Assembly: GCF_018494035.1 (NCBI RefSeq)
Contig: NZ_JABBFO010000001.1
Span: 248,001-312,000 of the forward strand
Reading direction: 5' to 3'
From: Rosenbergiella australiborealis
Lineage (GTDB): Bacteria; Pseudomonadota; Gammaproteobacteria; Enterobacterales; Enterobacteriaceae
Length of the DNA: 64,000 nt
The notes beneath the pieces are model-generated. The model made no database searches, had not been told where the DNA came from, and was given only the letters and a program-made list of their open reading frames with translations. Every line of letters begins with the position of its first letter. Position 1 is the stretch's first letter. Below are positions 15,428-26,170 of this stretch, one piece after another. The position numbers and the translations under genes are program-made.

Positions 15428-15480
15428 TGGTGCCCGAACTCGGAATCGAACCAAGGACACGGGGATTTTCAATCCCCTGC
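15428..15480. other. Probable ICE attachment site (tRNA-Phe 3' part)
   Basis: The 3' half of tRNA-Phe, ending in an encoded CCA, faces the integrase gene. In tRNA-Phe-targeting ICEs the core attachment sequence is the tRNA 3' end, duplicated at the other end of the element. That second copy would lie left of the window, so the exact core length cannot be read here. Confidence 0.65.
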
Positions 15481-15503
15481 TCTACCGACTGAGCTATTCG
15501 GGC
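15428..15503 (-). tRNA. tRNA-Phe (GAA)
   Basis: 76 nt on the minus strand. The acceptor stem GCCCGAA pairs with TTCGGGC, followed by encoded ACCA. The anticodon arm has GAA in GGGGATTGAAAATCCCC, and the T-loop is GGTTCGATTCC. It is intact despite serving as the ICE insertion site. Neighbouring dsbD matches the place of pheU in E. coli. Confidence 0.97.
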
Positions 15504-15687
15504 AACGGGGCGCATTAAACCGTAATCGGGCTGTCTCGTCAATGCCTTTTGATGAAAATAGTTAATTTAGTGACTGTTTGTACTGTTTTTATGCGATATG
15601 AAGAAAAAACAAACGAGAATAGTGGGTTTTATTAAAGGCGTAAGAAAAACGTCTTAACCATGGCTGATTTTCCATCCAAATAATTAT

Positions 15688-15711
15688 AGTGGGGAGAAAA
15701 GCTCTCCCACT
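15688..15711 (-). terminator. Hairpin terminator after dsbD
   Basis: AGTGGGGAG / CTCTCCCACT stem around a short A-rich loop, directly beyond the dsbD stop codon on the minus strand. Confidence 0.6.
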
Positions 15712-15713
15712 AA

Positions 15714-17399
15714 TTAGTAGGAGGCGGGTAGACGTTTAATAAACGCTTCCGGGGGCAGAAAGCCAGTAATCCGTGAGTTGGGAATTTCGTGCCCTTGTGC
15801 ATCAAAAAAAAGTAATGTGGGGAGCCCTAGCACCTTCAATGAAGAAAGCAGTGCGACGTCTTGGGGGTTATTCTCAGTTACATTCGCCTTTAAACGCTGC
15901 ATTGAGCTCATTGCTTGTTGAACCGTTGGGTCAGAAAACGTGTATTTCTCAAATTCTTTACACGCAACACACCAATCGGCGTACAAATCGAGGATTGTCA
16001 CCTTTTGCTGTGGGTTATTGAGTTTCAGATCGAGTTCCTGACGATTAGCGATAGGAGTAAATAGAGAAGCCGGAGCTTTAACGGTGACGGCTGGCGGATA
16101 AAAAAGCTCCTGGAGGGGATGAGCGGCAACTATGGCAAGTATTAGCCAGACGAGAGCTAACCAACGGGCCCCGGTTTTAGTACTCTTTACCGATAAAATA
16201 AACGCCCAACCAGCGGCGGCGATAATGAGTAATGCCCACAGACGTTCACCCCAAACTTCGCCGATAACCCTCTCTAACAAAAATATCGGCAAGGCGAGAA
16301 TCACAAAGCCAAAGCCTTCTTTAACCGTTTGCATCCAAGGCCCGCTACGTGGCAATAATCTATTACCGAACAGTGTCACGACGATGAGGGGTAAGCCCAT
16401 ACCTAATGCGTACAGATACAGTGTCCCAGCACCATTTAGTATCTTTCCGCTTTGTGCGATATATAACAAAATTGCACTCAATGGGGCGGTCGTACAAGGG
16501 GAGCAAATTAATCCCGCTAATACCCCCATACACAGTACTCCGGGGACTGAGCCTCCACGTTGTTGATTACTCCAGAGAGCTAAACGGGTTTGTAAAGATG
16601 CCGGGAGTTGTAAACTGAATGTACCAAACATCGATAGGGCGAGTAAGATAAATGCCCCGGATAGTAGAATTAATAAAATCGGATTTTGTAGTGCGGCTTG
16701 GAATTTCATGCCAGCGGCGGCTACAACTACCCCAAGGATCGTATAAGTGATCGCCATACCTTGGACATAGACGACGGCGAGCAAGGCAGTACGTGTAAAG
16801 GAAAGCTGCTGATGTCGACCTAAAATAATTCCCGAAATTAAGGGGTACATCGGTAAGACGCAAGGCGTAAACGCAATCCCAATACCTATTAACAGTGCCC
16901 AAAGTGGCGTGTAGGGAAGGTGGTGTGAAGACGATGATGATAACGTTGTCGATTGTGCTGGTTGAGCAACCCCCTCATTTAAGGGAACGGTCTTTGTCTC
17001 AGGGGGATAGCAAAAACCTGCCGCCGCGCAGCCTTGGTAAGTCACGACTAACGTTGGATTACTTCCGTTCTGGGTCACGGTTAGCGGCACACTGATATCT
17101 TGCGGGTAAATTTCACTCTCCCCGAAAAATTCATCATGGTGTGGCTTTCCTTTGGGAAGCTGCCAATCGCCTAGGGATGCATTACGAGACTCAATATTGA
17201 TTTTTTGTCGGTAAAGATAATAGCCTGGTTTTATTTGCCAATGCAGCGTAACCGTATTGGCTTGCTGAGAAAAATCAAAGGAAAAGGCTTGGTCGACCGG
17301 AACAAACCCTTTATTTTGCCCAAAGATATCCGCTTGTGCCGCTACAGGTAATAGCGTGAGTAACAGTAAAAAAAAACGAAAAAAGAGGCCTGAACACAT
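15714..17399 (-). CDS. dsbD: Thiol:disulfide interchange protein DsbD
   Basis: Inner-membrane enzyme that moves electrons from cytoplasmic thioredoxin to periplasmic DsbC/DsbG and cytochrome c maturation factors. Three redox modules are visible: a periplasmic alpha domain with [15 protein letters not shown], a membrane domain with [11 protein letters not shown] and [11 protein letters not shown], and a C-terminal thioredoxin-like domain with [12 protein letters not shown]. The start chosen (17399) gives 561 residues and places a signal peptide ([15 protein letters not shown]) at the N-terminus. In-frame ATGs at 17432 and 17507 would add 11 or 36 residues, and none has a strong ribosome-binding site. 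It lies downstream of aspA; the dcuA and cutA genes found between them in E. coli are absent. Confidence 0.95.
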   Translation of the reverse strand: MCSGLFFRFFLLLLTLLPVAAQADIFGQNKGFVPVDQAFSFDFSQQANTVTLHWQIKPGYYLYRQKINIESRNASLGDWQLPKGKPHHDEFFGESEIYPQDISVPLTVTQNGSNPTLVVTYQGCAAAGFCYPPETKTVPLNEGVAQPAQSTTLSSSSSHHLPYTPLWALLIGIGIAFTPCVLPMYPLISGIILGRHQQLSFTRTALLAVVYVQGMAITYTILGVVVAAAGMKFQAALQNPILLILLSGAFILLALSMFGTFSLQLPASLQTRLALWSNQQRGGSVPGVLCMGVLAGLICSPCTTAPLSAILLYIAQSGKILNGAGTLYLYALGMGLPLIVVTLFGNRLLPRSGPWMQTVKEGFGFVILALPIFLLERVIGEVWGERLWALLIIAAAGWAFILSVKSTKTGARWLALVWLILAIVAAHPLQELFYPPAVTVKAPASLFTPIANRQELDLKLNNPQQKVTILDLYADWCVACKEFEKYTFSDPTVQQAMSSMQRLKANVTENNPQDVALLSSLKVLGLPTLLFFDAQGHEIPNSRITGFLPPEAFIKRLPASY

Positions 17400-17520
17400 A
17401 GAAGAATTCACTATTGTTTGGGGACGAAGCATGTTGAAAATGAGGATTCGGCGAGCATAACATGAAATCAGCACTGCTGAAAAAGCCAGCAATGCTGATT
17501 GAGTCATCAGGGGTCAAGAA

Positions 17521-18951
17521 TTAAGCATCTTCATTAAACAATTTTGCTTTATAGGCAGGATGCATCAAGTTCTCAACAGAAAATATATCGTCGAGTTCAG
17601 CTTCGGTGAGTAATTCACGCTCAAGCACAACTTCACGCACACTTTTCCCTGTTTCCGCACAAATTTTACCGACAATATCACCGTTGTGGTGACCAATGTA
17701 AGGGTTTAAATAGGTGACTATCCCGATCGAATTAAAAACATAAGATTCACAGATCGCTTGGTTAACAGTGATACCGTTAACACATTTTTCCAACAGATTA
17801 TAACAAGCGTTACTCAGAATCGAGATAGACTCGAACATCGCTTGACCAATCACAGGCTCCATTACATTGAGCTGTAACTGCCCAGCTTCAGCTGCCATAG
17901 TCACGGTAGTGTCGTTACCAATAACTTTAAAACAGACTTGGTTGACCACTTCTGGAACCACAGGGTTGACTTTCGCGGGCATGATGGAAGAGCCAGCTTG
18001 TAGCTGTGGTAAGTTAATCTCATTCAGCCCAGCGCGGGGGCCGGAGGAGAGTAAACGTAAATCATTACAGATTTTCGACAGTTTCACCGCTAAGCGTTTG
18101 AGTGACGAGTGAACCATTACATAGGCACCACAGTCAGAGGTTGCTTCAATAAGGTCTTCTGCTGCCACTACCGGTAGTTGGGTGACTTGTGCTAGATAGT
18201 TAACCGCAAGTGTTTGGTAGCCTTCAGGTGTGTTTAACCGAGTGCCGATTGCTGTTGCGCCGAGGTTAACTTCCAGTAAAAGCTGTGCGGTATGTAGAAT
18301 ACTTTTAGTCTCTTCTTTTAGTAACACACTAAAGGCTTTGAATTCTTGACCGACCGTCATTGGCACAGCGTCTTGTAACTGAGTCCGGCCCATCTTGAGG
18401 ATATGCGAGAACTCTTTTGATTTCCGATCAAAGCCCTCACTAAGGCTGTTAATGGCATCAATTAATTTAAGCAGAGAGTGATATACCGCAATGCGAAAGC
18501 CAGTTGGGTAAGCATCGTTAGTTGACTGACACATATTAACGTGATCGTTCGGATTGAGATGCTGATACTCCCCTTTTTGATACCCCATCAGTTCTAATCC
18601 AATATTCGCCAGAACTTCATTGGTATTCATATTGACCGAGGTGCCTGCACCGCCCTGGTAGACATCGACCGGGAATTGGTCGATACAAGTCCCGTTATTC
18701 AAGACTTCGTCGCAGGCTCTAATAATCGCTTCTGCGATGCTGCGAGGTAACGTTTTTAGATCACGATTAGCCAGTGCTGCGGCCTTTTTTACCATTACCA
18801 TGCCACGAACAAATTCAGGAATGTCACTGATCTTGCTGCTGCTTATATAAAAATTTTCAATCGCACGTAACGTATGAATTCCAAAATAAGCGTCTGCGGG
18901 TACCTCACGCATGCCGAGTAGGTCTTCTTCGATACGAATATTTTTGGTCAT
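17521..18951 (-). CDS. aspA: Aspartate ammonia-lyase
   Basis: 476 residues, close to the 478 of E. coli AspA. It converts L-aspartate to fumarate and ammonia, feeding fumarate respiration and nitrogen supply. The fumarase/aspartase signature [11 protein letters not shown] containing the flexible catalytic serine loop is present (about 320), as is [14 protein letters not shown] near residue 105. It is divergent from fxsA, with a 431-bp intergenic region between. The usual anaerobic partner dcuA is not next to it. Confidence 0.97.
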   Translation of the reverse strand: MTKNIRIEEDLLGMREVPADAYFGIHTLRAIENFYISSSKISDIPEFVRGMVMVKKAAALANRDLKTLPRSIAEAIIRACDEVLNNGTCIDQFPVDVYQGGAGTSVNMNTNEVLANIGLELMGYQKGEYQHLNPNDHVNMCQSTNDAYPTGFRIAVYHSLLKLIDAINSLSEGFDRKSKEFSHILKMGRTQLQDAVPMTVGQEFKAFSVLLKEETKSILHTAQLLLEVNLGATAIGTRLNTPEGYQTLAVNYLAQVTQLPVVAAEDLIEATSDCGAYVMVHSSLKRLAVKLSKICNDLRLLSSGPRAGLNEINLPQLQAGSSIMPAKVNPVVPEVVNQVCFKVIGNDTTVTMAAEAGQLQLNVMEPVIGQAMFESISILSNACYNLLEKCVNGITVNQAICESYVFNSIGIVTYLNPYIGHHNGDIVGKICAETGKSVREVVLERELLTEAELDDIFSVENLMHPAYKAKLFNEDA

Positions 18952-19382
18952 GAGAGCCTTCTTATAATAGGTCGTCGTTTTCCATGTCGACGGTAATATT
19001 GCCGTATAAATTTTCAGCGGTATTGCGCTGCACTGCCGCTCACCGTGACGCGATCATAGGGTGTTTTTTAAAAAAATCAGCCGCACAGATCACTATATAA
19101 TAACTTTATTTTTACATTTGTTCCTTCGGTAATCGTTATTACCGAATTATTGTGCTTAGTGTAGGGATAGCTATCGATATTTAACAATAGTAAAAACGAA
19201 TTGTTTACGGCATTAATTCCACTTTATCAAAACAGTCATGACAAATACTGACAAAAAAGTCCTAAGTTTCCGGTTCTTTCTGTTGTATTCAACTTGAATT
19301 GCTAGATAGACGTACCCATCATTATGGGATAAGTCGGTATTCTGTCGAAAAGACAGTTTTTTGTGAATTTGAGGAGACCACC
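18952..19382. other. aspA/fxsA divergent intergenic region
   Basis: 431 bp, AT-rich, between two divergent genes; both promoters should be here. I searched by eye for FNR (TTGAT-N4-ATCAA) and CRP (TGTGA-N6-TCACA) sites and found no good match. No reading frame is supported. Confidence 0.5.
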
Positions 19383-19859
19383 GTGCGTTGGTTACCATTT
19401 GTTGCTTTATTTATCTTGGCTTGGATCGAGATTTCGCTCTTCATTGAAGTTGCTCATGTATTTGGTGTGCTGATAACCCTGTTGTTGGTCATCATGACTT
19501 CAGCACTAGGGATATCCTTGGTAAAAAATCAGGGCATAAAAAACTTTCGATTAATGCAGGAAAAATTGGTGAGGAATGAAAACCCTGCACCGGAGATGAC
19601 GCGTGGCTTATCCCTTTTCTTAGCTGGCTTTTTATTAATCCTTCCAGGTTTTTTTACCGATTTTTTAGGGGCATTATTGCTATTACCACCCGTACAGCAG
19701 CGATTGACCCATAAGTTAATGCCTTTTATTAGCGTTTGGGGTGGACGTGGTAATGCAGGCAGTAATGCTGGATACACCATGGAAGGCGAGTTTGAGCGTA
19801 AAGAAGAACAGCGCCTTGAACATCGAGATGAAACATCATCAACTCATAAAACAGATTAG
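19383..19859 (+). CDS. fxsA: FxsA family membrane protein
   Basis: 158 residues, the same length as E. coli FxsA, from a GTG at 19383 with GAGGAG 7 nt upstream. Reading MRWLPFVALFILAWIEIS, it has hydrophobic segments at about 5-45 and 75-100, including LPGFFTDFLGALLLLPPVQ, a family hallmark, and a charged C-terminal tail. Overproduction of E. coli FxsA relieves F-plasmid exclusion of phage T7; the normal role is not clear. Its position beside aspA and groES is conserved. Confidence 0.93.
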   Translation: MRWLPFVALFILAWIEISLFIEVAHVFGVLITLLLVIMTSALGISLVKNQGIKNFRLMQEKLVRNENPAPEMTRGLSLFLAGFLLILPGFFTDFLGALLLLPPVQQRLTHKLMPFISVWGGRGNAGSNAGYTMEGEFERKEEQRLEHRDETSSTHKTD

Positions 19860-19973
19860 CCCTGTCTCTTCACGCTAGCGGTGCGTTAGCGTGACTTTCT
19901 TGCTGTTAATCCTCTATTTTCGCGGCGTCCTCTTTCTATTATCGCCATTAAAATAAAAAAAATTTTCTTTCTG

Positions 19974-20004
19974 CCCTTGAAAGTGATGGTGTTCGGCCCT
20001 ACCT
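19974..20004 (+). promoter_or_regulatory. Sigma-32 heat-shock promoter of groESL
   Basis: CCCTTGAAA (19974-19982) and CCCTACCT (19997-20004) are 14 nt apart, a good match to the heat-shock consensus CTTGAA / CCCCATNT. It is 77 bp upstream of the groES start. Confidence 0.8.
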
Positions 20005-20080
20005 CTGATGTCACGAAGCCTTAATGGCGTCAAAAATTTAAAATAATGCGTGATTAGCTATCTCATAGGAGAACGATCAA

Positions 20081-20374
20081 ATGAACATTCGTCCATTACA
20101 TGACCGTGTAATTGTTAAGCGTAAAGAAGTTGAAGCAAAATCAGCAGGCGGCATCGTCCTGACTGGTTCTGCAGCTGGCAAATCAAGCCGTGCAGAAGTA
20201 TTGGCTGTGGGCAATGGTCGCATTCTTGAAAATGGTGAAGTAAAACCGCTGGACGTAAAAGTCGGTGATGTTGTGATTTTTAACGAAGGTTACGGCGCGA
20301 AAACTGAAAAGATTGATAACGAAGAAGTTCTTATCATCTCTGAGAACGATATCCTTGCCGTAGTCACTGCGTAA
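20081..20374 (+). CDS. groES: Co-chaperonin GroES
   Basis: 97 residues, full family length. It forms the heptameric lid of the GroEL cage. The mobile loop region ([20 protein letters not shown], about 16-35) and the start [14 protein letters not shown] are conserved. It is cotranscribed with groEL (44-nt gap) and sits behind a sigma-32-type promoter. Confidence 0.99.
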   Translation: MNIRPLHDRVIVKRKEVEAKSAGGIVLTGSAAGKSSRAEVLAVGNGRILENGEVKPLDVKVGDVVIFNEGYGAKTEKIDNEEVLIISENDILAVVTA

Positions 20375-20415
20375 TTACACGAAATATTTCATCTATAACA
20401 TTTTGAGGAAATTAG

Positions 20416-22065
<1,650 letters not shown>

Positions 22066-22138
22066 GGTGACTTTCGTCACAATTTGATATTGTCTTTCTG
22101 TCGTTGCCCTTCAAATGGGCAACGTCACCCTACTGAGA

Positions 22139-22163
22139 CCCTAGCAAAGCTAGGGTTTTTTTT
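22139..22163 (+). terminator. groESL terminator
   Basis: CCCTAGC-AAA-GCTAGGG followed by T8. An extra stem GTTGCCC/GGGCAAC lies just upstream at about 22103-22123. Confidence 0.95.
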
Positions 22164-22400
22164 GTCCGTAATAGTGATCATGTTTTTATCACACATCTTA
22201 TCGCCTGAATAAACGCTCTTGCTGGTGATGTTTGCTTTGCTTAGCTCTACCGAACAGGGGCCTCTGCGGGACTTTTCATACATGGCTGGAATTTAGTGAG
22301 AATTGCCGATATTCTAACGGCTCAGAAGTGAGCCGAAGTGTTTTCAAACCTGCATCAGGTCACAGGGAAGACACTCATACGTATAATAATGAGGAATACA

Positions 22401-22754
22401 ATGCGTTTACTTTCAGGCATCTCAGTTCTATTCGCTGTAATGGTAGTCGCTGGTTGTAGTTCGTCTGGGAATCAACTTAATTCAGCAGGGAAAAATGTAC
22501 GTTTTGTTGACCAACAACCTGGGGCCGAATGTCACTATATTGGTACGGCTAGCGGGGAGCAAAGCAATTGGTTCTCTGGTCAGCAAGTTGAGGGTGGTAA
22601 TTCACTACGTGGTGCGGCGAATAGTCTTCGTAATCGTGCCGCTGAAATGGGCGGAAACGTAATTTATAATGCCAGCACTCCAGGGTTAAGTTTGGTGTCG
22701 AGTTTTGTCCCGGTTGCAACAAAAATGTCCGGGCAAGTTTATAAGTGCCCTTAA
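22401..22754 (+). CDS. yjeI: DUF4156 lipoprotein YjeI
   Basis: 117 residues from ATG 22401 with GAGGAA 4 nt upstream; a longer in-frame start at 22338 lacks such a site. The signal peptide ends in a lipobox VVAGC (Cys17). The mature part carries NSLRNRAAEMGGNVIYNAS, typical of DUF4156 envelope lipoproteins. Function is unknown. The position between groEL and epmB is as in E. coli. The preceding 22,164-22,400 shows only promoter-type sequence. Confidence 0.9.
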   Translation: MRLLSGISVLFAVMVVAGCSSSGNQLNSAGKNVRFVDQQPGAECHYIGTASGEQSNWFSGQQVEGGNSLRGAANSLRNRAAEMGGNVIYNASTPGLSLVSSFVPVATKMSGQVYKCP

Positions 22755-22763
22755 TGCTTGAGT

Positions 22764-22797
22764 CATAAGCGTATCAAGTCTTTTTGATACGCTTATG
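22764..22797. terminator. Bidirectional terminator
   Basis: Perfect 14-bp stem (22764-22777 / 22784-22797) between the convergent yjeI and DUF1090 genes. Confidence 0.9.
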
Positions 22798-22803
22798 TAT
22801 AAA

Positions 22804-23232
22804 TTAGTTTAGCTGACGCAAACCTTGCTGTTTCTTTTGCAGTTCTGTAGTGATTTTTTCAATATCACTCTGCTTATCAGCAATTTTTTCTTTATATTTC
22901 GCTATTTTCTCAGCATTATTTTTAGCTGTAGCTTGCTGAAGATCATGCTGACTCTCTTGTAAATCTTGTTGTTTCTCTTTCAATTTATGCTGTAATTTCT
23001 GAATATCTTGTTCCGCATCACGTCGAACACTTGATGCCGTACAGTGATCTTTCACTTCAGCTAAGGCCTTTTTCAGTCCAGCGACTTGGTAGCTATTGTT
23101 GTGCTGTTGCGCTTGGTTAATTTGCTCGTTTAATGCTGCTTCTTTTTGGGCACAGGTTTGTACCGCGAACGCTTGCTGCGCACCAACAAGTGTGACCAAG
23201 GAAAATAATGTGGCAGATAATCGCTTTTTCAT
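22804..23232 (-). CDS. DUF1090 (YqjC-like) periplasmic protein
   Basis: 142 residues with a cleavable signal peptide (LVTLVGAQQAFA) and a mature part that is almost entirely helical, with long coiled-coil repeats rich in Gln, Lys and Asp. Conserved cysteines in VQTCAQKEAALN and VKDHCTASS match the DUF1090/YqjC family. Function is not established. It is convergent with yjeI and shares its terminator. In E. coli the homologue is elsewhere, near yqjD, so its presence here is a lineage feature. Confidence 0.85.
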   Translation of the reverse strand: MKKRLSATLFSLVTLVGAQQAFAVQTCAQKEAALNEQINQAQQHNNSYQVAGLKKALAEVKDHCTASSVRRDAEQDIQKLQHKLKEKQQDLQESQHDLQQATAKNNAEKIAKYKEKIADKQSDIEKITTELQKKQQGLRQLN

Positions 23233-23283
23233 AGAAACCCTTTTCTTGAGTGATTAACAGTTAAGTGTAGCCATCTCTTGCTA

Positions 23284-24312
23284 TCAAACCTGACGGAGTT
23301 GTAAGTCCAATGGGGTTTTACTCGGCTCTCCACCAATTTCTCTTGCAAGGCGAGGAACCAGATAGCCTGACACTTTACCTAATAAGCCATGCATAATGCT
23401 GCGGGCTTGTTCGTCGGAGACATAAAAGTGTGCGGCCCCCTGCACTTTATCCAGAACATGGAGATAGTACGGGAGAATTCCGATATCGAAGAGACGATTG
23501 CTCAGCGTAGCAAGAATAGAGGCATTGTCATTGATACCGCGCAATAAAACACTCTGATTAAGTAATGTTACATTCGCTGCTTTTAATCGAGAGATTGCTT
23601 GCGCTAATTCATCATCAATCTCTTGAGCATGGTTAATATGTGTGACCATTATTACTTGTAACGGCGATGCGGCAAGCCGTTGACAGAGCGTATCAGTGAT
23701 ACGAGCAGGAATAACCACTGGCAACCGTGAATGGATTCGTAAGCGTTTGAGATGAGGAATAGATTCCAATTCACTGATTAAATAATCGAGTTCGTGATCC
23801 TTAGCCATTAAAGGATCGCCGCCGGAGAAGATAATTTCGTTTAATTCTGGGTGTTGGCGGATATAATCAAGCGCGACTTGCCAATTACGTTTATTACCTT
23901 GGTTATCTTGGTAAGGAAAATGGCGGCGGAAGCAATATCGGCAGTTAACAGCGCAGCCGCCTTTCACTAGTAATAGTGCGCGATTAACGTATTTATGGAG
24001 TAGCCCAGGTACTGCGGCAGTTTGTTCGTCCAAGGGGTCAGTGCTATAGCCGGGGGTTAAGGTAAACTCGCTGGCTTGTGTTATTACTTGACGTAGTAGG
24101 GGATCATTAACGTCTCCTGGTACCATACGACGAATGAATGAACGAGGAACACGCAGGGCAAATAAGCGGCGTGCATCAGCGCCTGCTTGGAGTTCAGGAT
24201 GGTGTGAAAGATTTAAAAGTTGCAGTAATTCAGCAGGTTCTGTCACAACGTCTGCAAGTTGCTGCAACCAATCTTCTCTCGCAGGGGTATTTAGGGTTAC
24301 AATGTTTGCCAT
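23284..24312 (-). CDS. epmB: EF-P lysine 2,3-aminomutase EpmB
   Basis: 342 residues from the second in-frame ATG (24312), giving the conserved start MANIVTLNTPAREDWLQQLA. A radical-SAM enzyme, it isomerises (S)-alpha-lysine to (R)-beta-lysine for EF-P modification. The cluster motif CAVNCRYC (CxxxCxxC, about 118-125) and the PLP-domain features of the aminomutase family are present. It is divergent from its substrate gene efp, 39 bp away. Its partner ligase epmA lies 2 genes further, so the complete modification system is within 3 kb. Confidence 0.97.
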   Translation of the reverse strand: MANIVTLNTPAREDWLQQLADVVTEPAELLQLLNLSHHPELQAGADARRLFALRVPRSFIRRMVPGDVNDPLLRQVITQASEFTLTPGYSTDPLDEQTAAVPGLLHKYVNRALLLVKGGCAVNCRYCFRRHFPYQDNQGNKRNWQVALDYIRQHPELNEIIFSGGDPLMAKDHELDYLISELESIPHLKRLRIHSRLPVVIPARITDTLCQRLAASPLQVIMVTHINHAQEIDDELAQAISRLKAANVTLLNQSVLLRGINDNASILATLSNRLFDIGILPYYLHVLDKVQGAAHFYVSDEQARSIMHGLLGKVSGYLVPRLAREIGGEPSKTPLDLQLRQV

Positions 24313-24351
24313 TTTTGGCTTCATACCAGTGATTATTTATAGAGGGCCTTC

Positions 24352-24918
24352 ATGGCAACATATTCTAGCAACGATTTTCGTAACGGTCTTAAAATCATGT
24401 TCGACAACGAACCTTATGCTATCGAAGCAAGTGAGTTCGTTAAACCCGGTAAAGGCCAAGCTTTCGCCCGTGTAAAAATGCGTCGCCTGTTAACCGGTAA
24501 ACTGATTGAGAAAACCTTCAAATCGACTGACACAGCTGAAGGTGCTGATGTTGTTGATGTGACCCTCACTTACCTTTATAACGATGGTGAGTTCTGGCAC
24601 TTCATGAACAACAACACTTTCGAGCAATTGGCTGCAGATGCTAAAGCTGTCGGCGAGAGCAACATCTGGCTACAAGACCAAGCTGAATGTATCGTTACTT
24701 TATGGAATGGTAACCCGATTAGCATTCTTCCACCAAATTTCATTGAAGCTGAAATCGTTGAAACCGATCCAGGTTTAAAAGGCGACACCGCAGGAACGGG
24801 TGGTAAGCCAGCTAAACTCACTACTGGTGCAGTGGTTAAGGTTCCATTATTCGTCCAAATCGGCGAAGTTGTCCGTGTGGATACGCGTTCAGGCGAATAC
24901 GTTTCGCGCGTCAAGTAA
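24352..24918 (+). CDS. efp: Elongation factor P
   Basis: 188 residues. It binds stalled ribosomes and promotes peptide-bond formation at polyproline stretches. The loop [14 protein letters not shown] contains the lysine that is beta-lysylated by EpmA/EpmB (Lys34 in E. coli). All three OB-type domains are complete. It ends in an intrinsic terminator and is followed by a small entericidin gene. Confidence 0.99.
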   Translation: MATYSSNDFRNGLKIMFDNEPYAIEASEFVKPGKGQAFARVKMRRLLTGKLIEKTFKSTDTAEGADVVDVTLTYLYNDGEFWHFMNNNTFEQLAADAKAVGESNIWLQDQAECIVTLWNGNPISILPPNFIEAEIVETDPGLKGDTAGTGGKPAKLTTGAVVKVPLFVQIGEVVRVDTRSGEYVSRVK

Positions 24919-24925
24919 GAGTAAG

Positions 24926-24949
24926 CGCGCCTGTATGGCGCGTTTTTTT
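24926..24949 (+). terminator. efp terminator
   Basis: CGCGCC-TGTAT-GGCGCG followed by T7. Confidence 0.95.
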
Positions 24950-24964
24950 AATAGGTAAAGCGCT

Positions 24965-25096
24965 ATGAAATCGTTAATAGTAAAAATGGCCGTTTTATTC
25001 CTGTTTAGCACATCGCTCACTGCTTGTAATACGTTTCGTGGGATGGGTGAGGATGTTTCAAGTTTAGGTCACGCTATTTCCCATGTTGCCAGCTAA
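24965..25096 (+). CDS. ecnB: Entericidin-family lipoprotein
   Basis: 43 residues. The signal peptide ends in lipobox SLTAC, and the mature part NTFRGMGEDVSSLGHAIS matches the EcnA/EcnB family (C-N-T-x-R-G-x-G-x-D). Entericidins are small stationary-phase cell-envelope lipoproteins; EcnB is described as a bacteriolytic toxin with EcnA as antidote. Only one member is present here, closest to EcnB. The position after efp matches E. coli. The start ATG 24965 is preceded by the T-run of the efp terminator, so it probably depends on read-through or an embedded promoter. Confidence 0.85.
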   Translation: MKSLIVKMAVLFLFSTSLTACNTFRGMGEDVSSLGHAISHVAS

Positions 25097-25156
25097 TGGC
25101 CCATCATTTTTATTTACCGCTATGTTGAACCCCCTATCACTGTAAGGATATTTTTG

Positions 25157-26137
25157 ATGAATGAATCGGACCTTTGGCAGCCGAGCGCCCCTATTGCGAA
25201 TTTGCTTAAGCGCGCAAATTTGCTAGCTGATATTCGGCGTTTCTTTGCTGATCGTGGAGTTCTGGAAGTTGAAACCCCCGCTATGAGCCAAGCAACGGTT
25301 ACAGATATTCACCTGGTTCCTTTTTCTACGCGTTTTATTGGCCCAGGTGCAGCGCAAGGCCGTGATCTTTGGTTAATGACTAGCCCTGAATATCATATGA
25401 AGCGTTTACTTACAGCCGGTAGTGGGCCGATTTATCAAATGAGTCGCTGTTTTCGTAATGAAGAAGCAGGTCGTCATCATAATCCAGAATTTACTATGCT
25501 CGAATGGTATCGCCCGCATTACGATATGTACCGTTTGATGAATGAAGTGGATGACTTACTGCAACAGATCATTGAGTGTGAACCCGCAGAAACCCTCTCT
25601 TATCAGCAGGCTTTCCAGCGCTATCTGGGTGTCGACCCCCTTACGGCGGATAAAGAACAATTAGTTGTTTGTGCAGAAAAGTTGGGTGTTGGCGATCTGG
25701 CTGCCCGTGAAGAGGATCGCGATACATTATTACAACTTTTATTTATGCTTGGTGTAGAGACGCAAATTGGTCAAGAGAACAAGCCGGCATTTGTTTATCA
25801 TTTTCCTGCATCACAAGCGGCTTTGGCCGAGATTAGTACCGAAGATCATCGTGTGGCAGAACGCTTTGAAGTCTATTTTAAAGGCGTAGAGCTGGCAAAT
25901 GGCTTTCGCGAGTTGACGAACAGCGATGAACAACGTCAGCGCTTTGTTGCTGATAACCGTCGTCGACAATTGATGGGGCTGCCGGAGCAACCGATTGATG
26001 AGCGTCTTTTAGCGGCATTGAGTGCAGGAATGCCTGATTGCTCAGGCGTGGCACTGGGTATTGATCGTTTGGTGATGCTGGCGTTAAAAGCGGACTCCTT
26101 AAAAGAAGTCATGGCCTTCACGGTCGACAATAGCTAA
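25157..26137 (+). CDS. epmA: EF-P--(R)-beta-lysine ligase EpmA
   Basis: 326 residues from ATG 25157 (TAAGGA upstream; the TTG one codon earlier is unlikely). A paralogue of class II lysyl-tRNA synthetase without the anticodon-binding domain, it activates beta-lysine and attaches it to EF-P. Motif 2 ([21 protein letters not shown]) and motif 3 ([15 protein letters not shown]) are intact. The frd and ampC genes that separate it from efp in E. coli are missing, as in some relatives. Confidence 0.97.
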   Translation: MNESDLWQPSAPIANLLKRANLLADIRRFFADRGVLEVETPAMSQATVTDIHLVPFSTRFIGPGAAQGRDLWLMTSPEYHMKRLLTAGSGPIYQMSRCFRNEEAGRHHNPEFTMLEWYRPHYDMYRLMNEVDDLLQQIIECEPAETLSYQQAFQRYLGVDPLTADKEQLVVCAEKLGVGDLAAREEDRDTLLQLLFMLGVETQIGQENKPAFVYHFPASQAALAEISTEDHRVAERFEVYFKGVELANGFRELTNSDEQRQRFVADNRRRQLMGLPEQPIDERLLAALSAGMPDCSGVALGIDRLVMLALKADSLKEVMAFTVDNS

Positions 26138-26145
26138 AAATCTAG

Positions 26146-26170
26146 CCAGTCATAGTGACTGGTTTTTTTT
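26146..26170 (+). terminator. epmA terminator
   Basis: CCAGTCA-TAG-TGACTGG followed by T8. It overlaps the end of mscM on the other strand. Confidence 0.95.

Larger units (their letters stand above)
1..15480. mobile_element. Right part of an SPI-7/PAPI-1-type ICE inserted in tRNA-Phe
   Basis: The segment carries a TraG-type conjugation protein, ArdC, DUF1281, an orphan methylase, a TraI-domain protein and a tyrosine integrase lying directly beside the 3' end of tRNA-Phe. Known elements of this family (SPI-7, ICEPm1, YAPI, HAI2) use tRNA-Phe genes in the same way. The left end and the other attachment site lie outside the window. Base composition changes along the element: backbone genes at 4,900-7,800 and 12,150-15,230 are GC-richer, while cargo at 790-2,100 and 7,900-11,760 is AT-rich. 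Conjugative competence cannot be judged from this part. Confidence 0.85.

Noticed and set aside
15321-15518. 65-codon frame overlapping tRNA-Phe
   Set aside because: It reads antisense through the tRNA and has no start signal.
23032-23400. CRISPR array or phage region in the core part
   Set aside because: No regularly spaced repeats and no phage structural genes were found anywhere in 15.5-64 kb.
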